Origin: Buxus sempervirens
Taxonomy: Eukaryota > Streptophyta > Magnoliopsida > Buxales > Buxaceae
Direction: 5' to 3'
Assembly: GCA_947561395.2 (NCBI GenBank)
Contig: OX387195.1
Coordinates: 23,947,126-24,011,125 of the forward strand
DNA length: 64,000 nucleotides
Position numbers and translations under genes: made by a program. The notes beneath the pieces were generated by a model. That model had not been told where the DNA came from. It worked only from the letters and a program-made list of their open reading frames with translations, and ran no database searches. Of the stretch, positions 21,289-34,000 are shown in pieces; the first letter of the stretch is position 1, and every line of letters begins with the position of its first letter.

Positions 21289-21624
21289 TCAGGTGCTGGA
21301 AACTTGTTGATGCTTAGCCTCCTTAGAAATAGGAATCACAACCACATCGGCAGTGACATCAGGGGATGTAGGTGGTGCAATAGAACCCCGGCCAGCGATG
21401 TTCATCTCACTCAGTGTACATCTGCTTGATGGGATGTGGGTGTCACAAGAAGATCCGGAGGGCGGTATTGGACCTTTCTTGAGGGACTCCAACACAATCC
21501 CACCTTTCCTCAACCATTCCTCTCCTTCCAAAAGCCTTGCCGCCTCAAGTTGCTTGAAACCCGAAATTGAGAACATGGAGACAATGAAAACTACTGTAAA
21601 AAGGTTTCTTCTATCAATAGCCAT
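21289..21624 (-). CDS. Secreted CTNIP/SCREW-like peptide precursor, type A
   Basis: A single-exon gene for 111 residues from the ATG at 21,622-21,624. An in-frame ATG 57 codons upstream exists, but all relatives start at MAI(H/D)RR and the extra stretch falls in the leader. The signal peptide is MAIDRRNLFTVVFIVSMFSI, then KQLEAARLLEGEEWLRKGG. The block is S-S-C-D-T-H-I-P-S-S-R-C-T-L-S-E-M-N, then IAGRGSIAPPTSPDV and a tail ending HQQVSST. A TATA box (ctatatataaag on the minus strand) is near 21,755-21,767. It is the most diverged type-A copy (Asp between the first Cys and THIP, Ser-Ser before the Cys) and has no partner B gene. Confidence 0.62.
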   Translation of the reverse strand: MAIDRRNLFTVVFIVSMFSISGFKQLEAARLLEGEEWLRKGGIVLESLKKGPIPPSGSSCDTHIPSSRCTLSEMNIAGRGSIAPPTSPDVTADVVVIPISKEAKHQQVSST

Positions 21625-21795
21625 GGCTAAATATGAAGGAATTGGGGTCTCTTTCTTCTGGGTTTTTAAATGGTAAGAGAGTATATGTTGCTTAATGAAG
21701 GAAAGATCTTTGAGTTGGTGATGGGAATGAAGAATGAGCATTGGAGGTATCTCTTTATATATAGCTACATAAATCTTGCATGTTGACTTGGACAT

Positions 21796-22737
21796 GGTTT
21801 GAAGTTTGGAATTGAAATGTGACGGTCTAAATCAAACACGCCTGGCGACTAAAGAACTTCGAAGGAGAAATTTGAGATGGTCTCAGTTGATGATAAAAGT
21901 TCAAGTGAACGATCTCTCCGCGTCCTTTTGGTAGACTGTTACGTGTGTTCTGGGTAATGACTTTTTTCACCATCAAGAAATAAATAATGGAGGTAAGCTT
22001 CATGGACGCTGCATGATTTAGTTTAAAACCCTAAAAATTTTTAACATGAAATTGGACCAGTCTTACTACCCTTCATGAACTGGACGGACTTACACGTTAA
22101 TGGAAGTTTGAAGCGGTCGTTACATTGAAATTTATTATTGGGGAACTACGGCGTCCAGGTGAATGTGTACAAATGGTTAAAAGCTATGGTGTGGGCTTAA
22201 TCAACCATAGAACCGTCCTCGGCATCTTCCAAGCTGGGTGGGTCCACCCAATGAACTAAATGTCATAATGAGAAAAAGGCCAAGCCCATCAATGATTTGC
22301 ATGTTAGTTGGTCCAGCCCACTTGTGTGACCCGTTACTCATTAGGGCTTTGTCTTTAAGAGGATGTAGGTTGCGGCTGAGTAAACAAAAAAGAGAGAGGA
22401 GCTAAGAGAGGTGTGGAACATTTGAACACACATAACAAACAACTAGACTGGATCAAAGAAAGGGTATGCTTTTAGTTTTTTGATACCGAGAGAGAATGCG
22501 AGAAAGACACGTGAGAAAAGAAAGTGAAAGAAAAATGAAGTAAAAGAAACTAAAAAGCTTTTTTCCCGGTACCATTTGGATGTTGCAAGAAAATTTTATT
22601 ATTTAAACTGAAAATCTAGGATAGTGTTTGGATAACTAGAAAGTTAATAGAATCTTGAATGCAATTTCCAAATCTATCCTCACATGTATGCATGCTTTTG
22701 ACAACTAACACACCACCACCTCCTCCGCTATCATCAC
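21796..22737. other. Intergenic DNA, no gene recognised
   Basis: Sequence upstream of gene 9 followed by low-complexity purine-rich stretches (22,380-22,560). No domain or repeat partner in the window was recognised. Confidence 0.5.
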
Positions 22738-23484
22738 TAGAGCTGTAAGTTTTGCCCGGCCCGCCCTAAGCCTGCCCAACTCAACCCGAATAATAGCTGG
22801 ATCTAAGGTTTTATTTTTAGTTTAGGTTTGGGTTGGGCTTAATTTTAAGCCCAAACTTGAGTTTGGGTTGGACTTGGGTTGCACCTCATAGCCTAAAAAC
22901 CCAAAAAGCCTGAACTATATAAAGCCAAGGTTAAATGATTTACCACAAACCTTATCTTCTTCCTAAGTTCTTTCAAACTCTAAGCCCTTCCTCTATATTT
23001 TTCCAATCAATTCCCCAATAGATAAGGTACTATAGAATTGAATATAAAACTTCAAACCTAAAACCTTTTCAAGAGTTAGGAAAGTTGATAATCTTGACCT
23101 TTGTATGGATAATATCTTGAGATTTACGAAGGGCCACATTTTTAGTAAGTATTTCATTCATAATATTGATTGTGTTATTTTATAATTTGGTCAATAAATC
23201 TTAGAAATGTTATAATTTAAAAACTCAATTTTTTGCTTTCTTATACTAAAAACATTGTAGACTTGTTGCATTTACTATTATATTTCATTAGATCTATTAG
23301 AGATCCCATTAATTTGGGCCAACCCAAACCCAACTCGAACTCGAAAAATAATTTTAGGATTGGATTTGGGTTCAAGCAATTTGTGTTTAGGACGAGCCAA
23401 GGTGAATTTGGACCAATTGATTTTAGATTTGATTGAACCCAAACTCATCAAAACCCAACCCAACCTGCCCTACTTACAGCTCTA
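22738..23484. mobile_element. Non-autonomous hAT-like element, 8-bp TSD
   Basis: A 747-bp element with inverted ends TAGAGCTGTAAG (22,738-22,749 and the complement ending at 23,484), flanked by a perfect 8-bp duplication ATCATCAC (22,730-22,737 and 23,485-23,492). The TAGAGNTG-like terminus and 8-bp TSD are typical of hAT transposons. The subterminal regions are rich in 'cccaaccc' and 'gggttggg' words. No transposase is visible. Confidence 0.85.
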
Positions 23485-23492
23485 ATCATCAC

Positions 23493-24674
<1,182 letters not shown>

Positions 24675-24679
24675 TTACA

Positions 24680-25318
24680 ATGATATTAAAGAACATAGAG
24701 CAAACCTGCTATTGGTTACAATGTCTTTTAAAGCCTGATCCGCAAGTGAAAATATAGCATTTCAGGCCACTCTAAGTTTAAAAGCTCCACTGATAATCTA
24801 TGCACAAAAGACAGAGATTGGTGGGACTCACAAAATCAGTATTTTGAATTTAAACATATCACAGCTACATTAGACAAAATCAAACAAATGGAAAGCAATT
24901 TTCAATAAGTCTAGGCCTGAAAATAGCACGTCCAACTTCACCATGACCACAACAAAATGACAAATTATCCCCACATGTGAACACCTGAATCAATAATTGG
25001 ACAACCATCAAACAATCAAGCATCTACTCAGTAACTGGATCTCACAAGTTGGCATAACCCATGACACTGAAAGAAATAAGAAAACCATGCAGCAAAAATT
25101 ATACCAATGCAACAGAGAAAGGTCAGATGGCTTCTATATCTATAAAACTCGAGTATCTTTCTCTCAAACACTGATATTTAAAGCAATTTGTATGAAAAAA
25201 AAAAGGATAAATTTAAGTATAAAAGGAGGAAAAAATATGTGTTATTCCATATAAAAGAAGATGCATTCCCGCATTAGAGTGATGCCAACGACTCCAATGC
25301 GAATTAAAGATACAAACA
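24680..25318. other. Intergenic DNA, no gene recognised
   Basis: No recognisable gene; the open frame at 24,997-25,254 has no domain. Confidence 0.4.
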
Positions 25319-25575
25319 TAGGCTAATAAAATCAAAAATCAAACATATTGGATGTCAACCATATCTGGAATTAAACCGCAATTCCTTAATTTGGTCACCA
25401 CCCCACCACACCCCCACCACACCCATACACACAACCTTTCCAGATTCACTTTGTTAGGCTAATAAAATCAAAAATCAAACATATTGGATGTCAACCATAT
25501 CTGGAATTAAACCGCAATTCCTTAATTTGTTCACCACCCCACCCCCCCCAAAACCCAATTTTTTTCTGGGTGAAA
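25319..25575 (+). repeat. Tandem duplication, about 137-bp unit
   Basis: Two adjacent copies beginning 'aggctaataaaatcaaaaat' at 25,319 and 25,456, each followed by the 'cttaattt.gttcacc' block and a C-rich stretch. Non-coding. Confidence 0.85.
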
Positions 25576-26345
25576 TATTGGATTTCAAACATATTCAGAA
25601 ACCCACCAAATCATTTTGTTAGGCCAACAAAATTAACAATCATTTTCCCAGTATTAGGAACCTTAACACCATGAATCTATCGTCTAAAAAAAAACAAACA
25701 TACATTATAAAGGGGGAAAAAAAAGTTGATATGTGAATCAATTACAGCTTGCCTGGCTTGACTCTGTCCGCTGTATATTTACACCATATACTGAGTGAAG
25801 AAATATGCCAATTGCAGCTGACACTTGCACTGCCCCTTGCTCTCTATGCAGCACGTCTAAAGCTAAAACCATTCAACGATCAGCAAGAAAAGTAAAAGAA
25901 TCTCGACACCAGGAAGTACTGTTGACGAAGAGGTCTCCCAGAAGTGGAATACTGTTGATGAAGAAGGATTCCTAAAGGATCATTGATGAAGAGGTCGTAT
26001 TGGAGAAACAGAAGAATCCCGGTGATACTGGACAGTGGACAGTGGACATTGGACACAGGAGGAAGTACTGTTAAAGAAGAGACCTGTTATTCCAAAAATT
26101 TATTGTTGGTAAGTTGTGCTCTTTGCGTTTCTCACAACGCAGAATCGGGTCCCCAAAAAATTGGACGGTTATCATCTTTTTTTTCTTGAGAAACAGTGGA
26201 CCCCACAGTTTCTCAGTCATCCAAACACTAGCAAGAACCAAGAAAAACATATTTTCTTTCACTTTCTTGCATTCTCTTGCTATCCAAAGTCCAAACGGGG
26301 CCATAGGGATCAGATACGGTATCTCTTTGAGAGGTGTTTTGGGTG
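25576..26345. other. Intergenic DNA, no gene recognised
   Basis: Contains short internal repeats near 25,920-26,080 ('tactgttgacgaagaggt', 'acagtggacagtggac') and a T-rich part. Overlapping open frames at 26,071-26,573 lie mostly within the MITE palindrome and its flank and are not taken as genes. Confidence 0.45.
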
Positions 26346-26353
26346 TTACAAGG

Positions 26354-26511
26354 CACTGCACATCGTCTGCATTGCAAACGATGTGCAGCACATGTACAGC
26401 AAGAGAGAGGCGATGTGGGGCCCACCAAAGTGAATTTTTGGTGGGCCCCACATCGCCTCTCTTACTGTATCTGCGATGCACATGCTGTGCGCTGCAGACG
26501 ATCATTACTCA
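26354..26511. mobile_element. Foldback MITE 2, 8-bp TSD
   Basis: A 158-bp element flanked by TTACAAGG (26,346-26,353 and 26,512-26,519; 9 bp if one mismatch is allowed). The ends share ATCGTCTGCA as inverted repeats. Just inside the left end is a perfect stem GCACATCGT ... ACGATGTGC. The centre is a perfect 26-bp-arm palindrome (26,404-26,429 and 26,437-26,462). It has the same architecture as MITE 1 and MITE 3 but a different interior. Confidence 0.8.
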
Positions 26512-26569
26512 TTACAAGGAGTTGTAAATCACTTTATATCCTTGGGTTCATCACATTATGGTTAATAGT

Positions 26570-26845
26570 TTGAGCGAGATTATTGTTACTAATATTATCG
26601 ATTTCCCAATTACTTTAGAACTTAAGTTTTGGACAAGAACTTGAGCATTATAGTCTCTACTTTGCTATAGTGAATTGATGGCCATAGTTTTTTTCCTCTA
26701 CACTGAAGGGTTTTTCTGTGTAAATTTGGTATGTTCTCTTTTGCTCTCTTGGTGTTTGATATATTATGTGTGCGTAATTTAATGCTTCAATACTTGATTT
26801 CTTTGGTTTAATTAATTCTACAATAGTGTCTTTTTGGCCCAACAC
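26570..26845 (+). mobile_element. Possible Ty1/copia LTR remnant
   Basis: The stretch 'cctctacactgaagggtttttctgtgtaaatt' (split here only for description, near 26,695-26,726) followed by T-rich sequence resembles the R/U5 part of plant copia LTRs. Ends and target duplication were not resolved, so this rests on sequence style only. Confidence 0.25.
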
Positions 26846-27840
26846 TACAGGGCATTTGACACTGACCAGAAGAAAAGGGACAACCTTACATAAGTTTCTA
26901 AGTTCAAAGGGTTTCCGTAAAAGCACCATCTTCAGAATAAAATGTTCAATATATATAATAATAAAACAATTACGAATGCAGAGACCAGGTTTTGAAGTTA
27001 GAACTGATCACACTCTACCCTCCACATTAGAATAAGTGGAAGACCATTAGAATTATTGGACAATTTAGTAAATATTATAAATTAGGCAATTGCTTTCTCA
27101 TAGTTCCATTATTTAACATTGATTTTTGATTTGTGATTCAGTTATGAAATAATCAAGCATGATGAAGTATAATAAAGCCATAATCTCAACCATGCTGGGC
27201 CATTAAACAAATTTATTTACTCAGTATACTCTATTAAAACCTATAAGGCTTAAAAAAAAAATTGTCCTTTTATCATCTCAACCTAAAGTGTAGGAAACTC
27301 ATTTCATCATTATGTTATATAAATAGTTTCTTTTATTAGATTGTTACATTTTTAATATTGATCAATATTTCAAAAGAAATGGATATTTCATCATTTTATA
27401 AAAAAATAAAAAATAAAAAGAATAAAAAATTGTTTTACACAATATTAAAATCCCTATTACAAATTGGGAGTATGTCGAACAAACTAACATGAGGGGTACT
27501 ATGGTCAGTTCACAACTCAAAAGAGCAAATGCAATTTGGTTCGACTTCCCTCGTATATAGTATGATAGGTATAGTGACAATTTGGGCATTCCACTGATTA
27601 AGTGGGGGCATAAAAGCCTCAAGCATTGTTTCTTGGGGTTTGCCATTTTCAATTGGATTCTGGTATTTCTCTGTAAAAAAACCTCTTGCTACAAGGATCC
27701 ATATTTACAGTTACTTGACCATTAGCAATGGTTGTATCTAACTCACAATTCGTTAGCTTTGAACTCTCTCCTCAACCAAGGAACAAAAAATAAGGTGCAT
27801 GCTTGAAAGACAAAATGCTCACTGCGAATATGTTAGAAGC
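26846..27840. other. AT-rich 3' flank of the AIRC gene
   Basis: No gene recognised. It lies downstream of the AIRC stop codon and would contain its 3' untranslated region, terminator and AT-rich intergenic DNA. Confidence 0.5.
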
Positions 27841-28046
27841 TCAAGGATTTGAATAGCCTTCCCAACCATCTCTCTCTAGCTTCTCAGCCTTCAACAAGAT
27901 GTCAGATTTTGTGTCCTGTTGATATTGGATTGTTCTGCATAAGATACACAAGGAAACAGATTCACATATCAGGAAGAATAAACTGTTATAGTAGAAATCT
28001 GCCAGAAAAGTAAATAGTTCAAATTCAGTGCTACCATTAGGCAAAT

Positions 28047-28087
<41 letters not shown>

Positions 28088-31000
28088 CCAACCTTGCCTG
28101 TAAACTAGCATCCCCAATCCCCAACATCCTTACTGCTAATAAACCTGCATTTGTTGCATTGTTTATTGCAACAGTTGCAACGGGGACACCTCTAGGCATC
28201 TGTTAATTTAGAAATGAATACTGGTAAGTTGCTTTTGAGCAATAAAAATCAAGAATCAAAGATGATGGAAAGCCGACAACACAAATTTGTAGAGTTGATG
28301 ACCGCTTATTATTGAAAATGACTTCCACAGAGATGCAGAAATTTAATATTTAATTTATTCATCATATAAGCCTTACTCTTTGTAAGGGCCCTAACCATAG
28401 TTTTAAATCTCAGCTGGTAAAGAGTCACACCAGCCGTTACTCCAGAGAAATTTTTTTCGTTATTTCTGTATTCGTTAAACTAAAAGAAAATAAATATTCA
28501 ATTATAAAAATCATTCATCAACCCCCAAAGAAAAATCACCTAAACTCTTAAGTTCTAAATGATTTAATTAAAGCAAGTGGACCCCCTTCCTACTCGTCCA
28601 AGTTTAAAAATTTTCTTCATTAATTAAACTTTAAGAAACTTGACATTCCCATCTACACCAATTTTAGCAGAGAGCAGAGTAGAACAAACCACCAATGGAT
28701 AAAATTCTCCAATTACTTAATTCATCAACCGAAAAGAAGCATCAACTAAACTCTCTAAATTTCTAAGTGATTTAACTAACCAAACCTCCGCTTCCCTCCA
28801 TCATAGAAATTCCCAGCAACTTCTGCAACCTGTGATTCTTATAATACATCATAATTTCCATTCATATCACTAGCAAATCCTCTAATTTAATCCTTTTTAC
28901 ATTCTATTCCTCCCTTCCCACCTCATAAAAAATCAGTATCACCGTTGATATCCTCTACTTTAATATTGTTCACATTCTATCCCCCCTTCCCCACCTCTCT
29001 CATCAAAAGTCAAGATCAACATTGATATCCTGAATGGATCTTCCATTTGGACCATTTCATCACTCAACAGCAAAGATGCAGTGTCTTTCTCACTTTCTTA
29101 TGGCAAAAAACAAGGATAAAATGAATTTAACAAAAACTAAAAACAATAAGACAGCTTTAGCAAACAGTTCCAATTATTTCTTTATTCATTCCACTACAAA
29201 AACAATATGTTCCTGAGTATACTAATTTTATTGGGACAAAACATGTAAGGTTGCCAAAAGAGCAGTGACCAACATGCTGGCCCTCGCTGGCCCGGCACGG
29301 CACAATTTAACCATGCTTGAGCAAGGCATGGCATGTGGCCCATACATAGGCTGCCTAACAACCTAGAATCGCATGAATCGACTCTGAGCTCAGGCACGGC
29401 ACGACTCATGCGGCACAATCCATAACCCCTTTCATATAAAAATATGTTTGTAATATGATTTGAACACACAGCCTATACCACACATGACACAACAATAGAC
29501 TCTAAACCACTGAGTTGTTTTATCATCTCAATAGATAATAACACCACATTTATATTTATTACATGTACTTGAAAAATACATATTAACTGAATCGGCATGA
29601 CACAAACTTAGGGCATAGCATGACACGCTAGCACAAACTCAACTGGCATGTGGGTGACACAGAACGACCCATTTGACACCCCTAAAAAATGAGCAAATGA
29701 GTGATACAAACCATCATCTCCACAAATAAAAATATTCAATTATCGGTTTATTCACTAAACCCTCCCTCTTCTCCCTCCCCCACAGTGCAAGGAGTGAAAT
29801 AATTCATCATGAACATCTTCATTGATCAAACTATCAATTTTCATTAAACCTACCGTCCCTCCCTCTCCAAAATTATAAAGAATCTAATTAAACCTCCCTC
29901 ACTCTCTCCCAACAAATCCTCTTGAATATCTCTAGAGATATAACTCATCAATTAATCATTCCCCACCCCCTCTCTTCATTTGAACAAACCACCATGAGCA
30001 TCTTGACTGATAAAATTATTCAACTAAATTTAAACAACCACCTGCACCCCAATAAAAAAAATAAAAAAACTCACCATGAACATCTCCATAGATAAAACTC
30101 TTTAATTATTTATTTAAATCCTCTTCTTATCCCAACAAACTGAAATAAACATCTTTATGATTTAATTAAACCTTATTTATTCATTACACATACATCTGCA
30201 AACCTCAATCTCTAAAATTCTAAATGATCAAATTAAACTGCTCCCCTCTCCCTCTACATATAAATAAAGTTCTTCAGTTATATATTCATCTATTAACTCC
30301 CCCTTCTCTTCTCATCCCCCTAACACCCAAGGTTTAAAACCTCAATACCAGCCAATATTTATCAGTATTTCATGGCACCGGCTAGAATTTAACAATATTT
30401 AATGTTACTGTTACAGAGGTATACCAAATAGTACGACTTGTTACTGTTTGAGATTTAAAACCTTGCTCCCACCTCCACCATGTACACAAGTAGCTACCAG
30501 CTATACACAATAGATTCAATGATACTGTTGTCAAACAAATCCCTGCTCCTACCAAGTTAGCACTAGAGGGGTGGCATAGAATATCCTCAGTGGACATCCC
30601 CAGCCAGGGAAAAATAAATTATGCGACGGGTTAGAGGGGTCGTAGTGAGTTGGGCAAGCAAGCAGAGGCTATGAGGTGAACTAATACAACTTAGAAGAAT
30701 ACAGAAGAGGATTCAGTGTACCAAACTGAAAACATCAGCATCCAAATTATATAACTGCTAAAAACAACAGAACAAGATCCAGAGTGCCCACATTGAAAAG
30801 ATCATCCTCCAAACAATATTCAGCCTGCACAATCAATCATGAGTTCTTTCATATGGAAATGCATCTAAAAACTAATTAGAACATATCTTCATTCCCACCC
30901 TAAATTTTACAAATTTCACCATGTTAAGGAAATTTTAAGCAACAAGAACTGCTTAGAAACATGCATGTACAAACTCAGTACAATGAGTCTCCCTATAAAT

Positions 31001-34000
31001 TTCAAAGAGTTTTGAGGAGCACTAACTTAGCTCGCTGTATTTGATCTCAACCAGAACATGTCAAAAAGCAAAATGATTATAACTCTGAAAAAAGAAACGA
31101 TAAAAAATAAGAACGAGTCCTAGTTACTATGCTTTCAGTTGTTTGAAAATTAGCTTCAAAAAGGAAAATATTCCTAAAATAAAAGCTTTCTAGTATAAGT
31201 TCAATGTTATGAGCTAGAAATGTAATAAACATTGAGGTCCAAACTTTCTAAACAACAATACCTGGACAATCGATAACAGAGAATCAAGTCCATCCAATGA
31301 AGATGCGCGTACAGGGACACCAATAACAGGTAAAGGAGTCAATGCAGCCACCATGCCTAGAACACTCAGAACTCATTCAATGAGAATCAAACATAGGCTG
31401 ATAAAGATTAAAACAATAAACAAACCACATGTAAACTAGCCTGGCAAGTGAGCCGCACCGCCAGCACCAGCAATGATAATCTGAATGCCTCGTTCCCGTG
31501 CAGACAAAGCATAAGAAAACATCAACTCTGGAGTCCGATGTGCTGAAACTATTCTCACCTGAAAACATAATCTATAAATATCCTATTTATCTAATAAATA
31601 AACCCTAAAAGCAAAAGAAGCTTAGGAAAAGCAGACCTCGTTATGCACACCAAATGTATTCAAAATTTTTGCAGCTTCCTTCATGACTGGAAGATCTGAA
31701 TCAGAACCCATTATGATTCCAACACGAGGATTTACTGCAAATAAAAAATGAGTAGGAGAAAAATAAGCATAAAGCACTCGTGATTTGATTCCATAGTTGA
31801 TATGATTGTTTTTGCAAACAAAATATAATGAAATAAACAAGTAACCATGCTAAGGCTAGTCTGCCCATTTACAACAAAATCTAGTTACAGTATCATGCTT
31901 GGTTCCTTTGAGACCCACGCAGAGAACAGCTGAAAAACTACCATCATGCAGATTTTCACCTTAAGAATCCCATGGAGAAGAGGATGGTGGACATGCGTAA
32001 ACTATTGCCTTGTAAAAGCAGGCACAGCTGATAGTCAGAGCTACCATGCAACCAACTATGCAGTCACCTGGCCCAAAATTTCACCTGGCTGAGCATTTAT
32101 TTATCCCAAGATGACACCTAGTTGAGCATCACTTAAGTCCTTCAAAAAAGCCTAATTCACCGAGACAACAACCTTTAAGAACATTGCCATATGTTGTTAT
32201 CTCCTATTGTGGTTCCTCTCTCAAATATATTCATTCTTTAAGGAAAAATCAAAAAGCCATGAATCTTCTATATTTAACCCCTTCTCCACCAAGTACACAA
32301 CTCCAAATTCCTAAAAAAGTTCATTAGAAATAAATGGGCAAGTCTCAGATACACAGTATGTTACAATAAGGCTGGTAAAACCAGCTGCCAAGGCAAAAGC
32401 CACAACAACGAACTTACATATATTAGGAAGCAAAGAAATATCATAATTCTTAAACTCCTTCAAAAGCTACATTCATTCATAAACCAGACTAGATGCATTA
32501 CTGCTGAGTCTATCCTCGTTATTTCTCTTTTTCAAAACCTTTCTCACTTTCTAATCTTTCCACAACCAATAGCAAAACAGTCATTTAAATTTCCTTTTAA
32601 ATGACTGAAAATAGTCTGAATAGATAGCTTTAATTTTCAGAAGCTTAGGGAGCCCTAGCATATCATCAAAGTCCTAAGCTGTGTTGCAAAGATACTTCCA
32701 AATAACAGTTAAACATCACAATGAGAAAGCTATAGATGCTTGATTTACTATGAGATTATAAGCACAAGTGAATTGAAAAAATGCTTAATCAATGTTTCAT
32801 TGACTCTTCAAAATAAGTGAATGGATACTTGTATCAAACATCTGCTGTCTGAGACTCTATGGACTTTGGTATAATAATCTTAGATTTCCCATTATTGATA
32901 TTAAAAATTCAGTTGCTTTTTTCCCAAATTTGGCATTCCATATATTTAAAGAAAAAACATTATGAAGAAGAAGAATAAAAGTAAACTGTATGCCCAAGGC
33001 ATCCTAGTAAAATAACCCACCTTCATTATTCAAACTTTCTTTGCTTAGCATCGACTTCAATCGTGCTTCCACTATACCCATACAAGCACCAACAATAGTA
33101 ATATGGCCCATCTTTCGTTGCTTTCGCATCTCTACAATATCAATATCAGATTTATTATTTGTGGTCAGCAAAAGCATAGAAAGGTATTTGATTACAAGTT
33201 TAAAACAACATTTAAAACAAATTTCAGTGTACTCTAACCTGGCTTATCATACCAATGAACAGTAGCCCCGGGAACATTCAATGCCCTTCCAATTAGCTGA
33301 TGAGCTAAGTGGAATCCTTTCTCCCCCTGGAAGCATATTATTTTCAACAGAAAAGTAATATTAATTAGTTGATTTACCTGTTATGATTGCACCACAAATT
33401 ATAATCCATCTTCATGGTGAAATGACCTTCTTTATCTAAATTACAACTACTCTACAGTGATTTAGCAATGAGAATATGTAGCAGGCCTGTAATAGCCCAA
33501 GTCAGTATTGCTTTATATTTGTACGCCTTTGATGAAGTTGATTTAAACACTAACATTATTGTGCATTGTATTCACATTTTATTATAATTTTCTAATTACT
33601 AGTTATTTGCATTAGTAAGATTTTAATCGTATTCATTTACAGTTACTCAAGTTATCTTAATGTAATAGTTACTGCAGTAAAGTAACTAGTTTCATTTAGG
33701 TATGATAAATAAATATTTAAGACTTAAGGGATCAAACCTAGGCCGTGCCACCTCTCAGGGAGGAGTTAACACTTGTCAACCCACTCACTAAGACTTGTTC
33801 TGACTTAGCCTAACTAATCTCACTTAGGCATTTGTAAAGGAAAACAATCATGAGAAACTATAGAGACAAGCTAATGAACAGATTGCAAGAAGAGAAGAAA
33901 AAGAATAATAGGAGAAAGAAAAAGACAGCAGGAGCAGAAGTGCATACGGAGGTTATAAACAAACAGAAATTGCTCCAAACCTGTAAGCCAATGATATGGT

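Noticed and set aside
26071-26573. Several overlapping open frames on both strands, up to 144 residues
   Set aside because: They run across the MITE 2 palindrome and flank, and none shows a domain or signal peptide.
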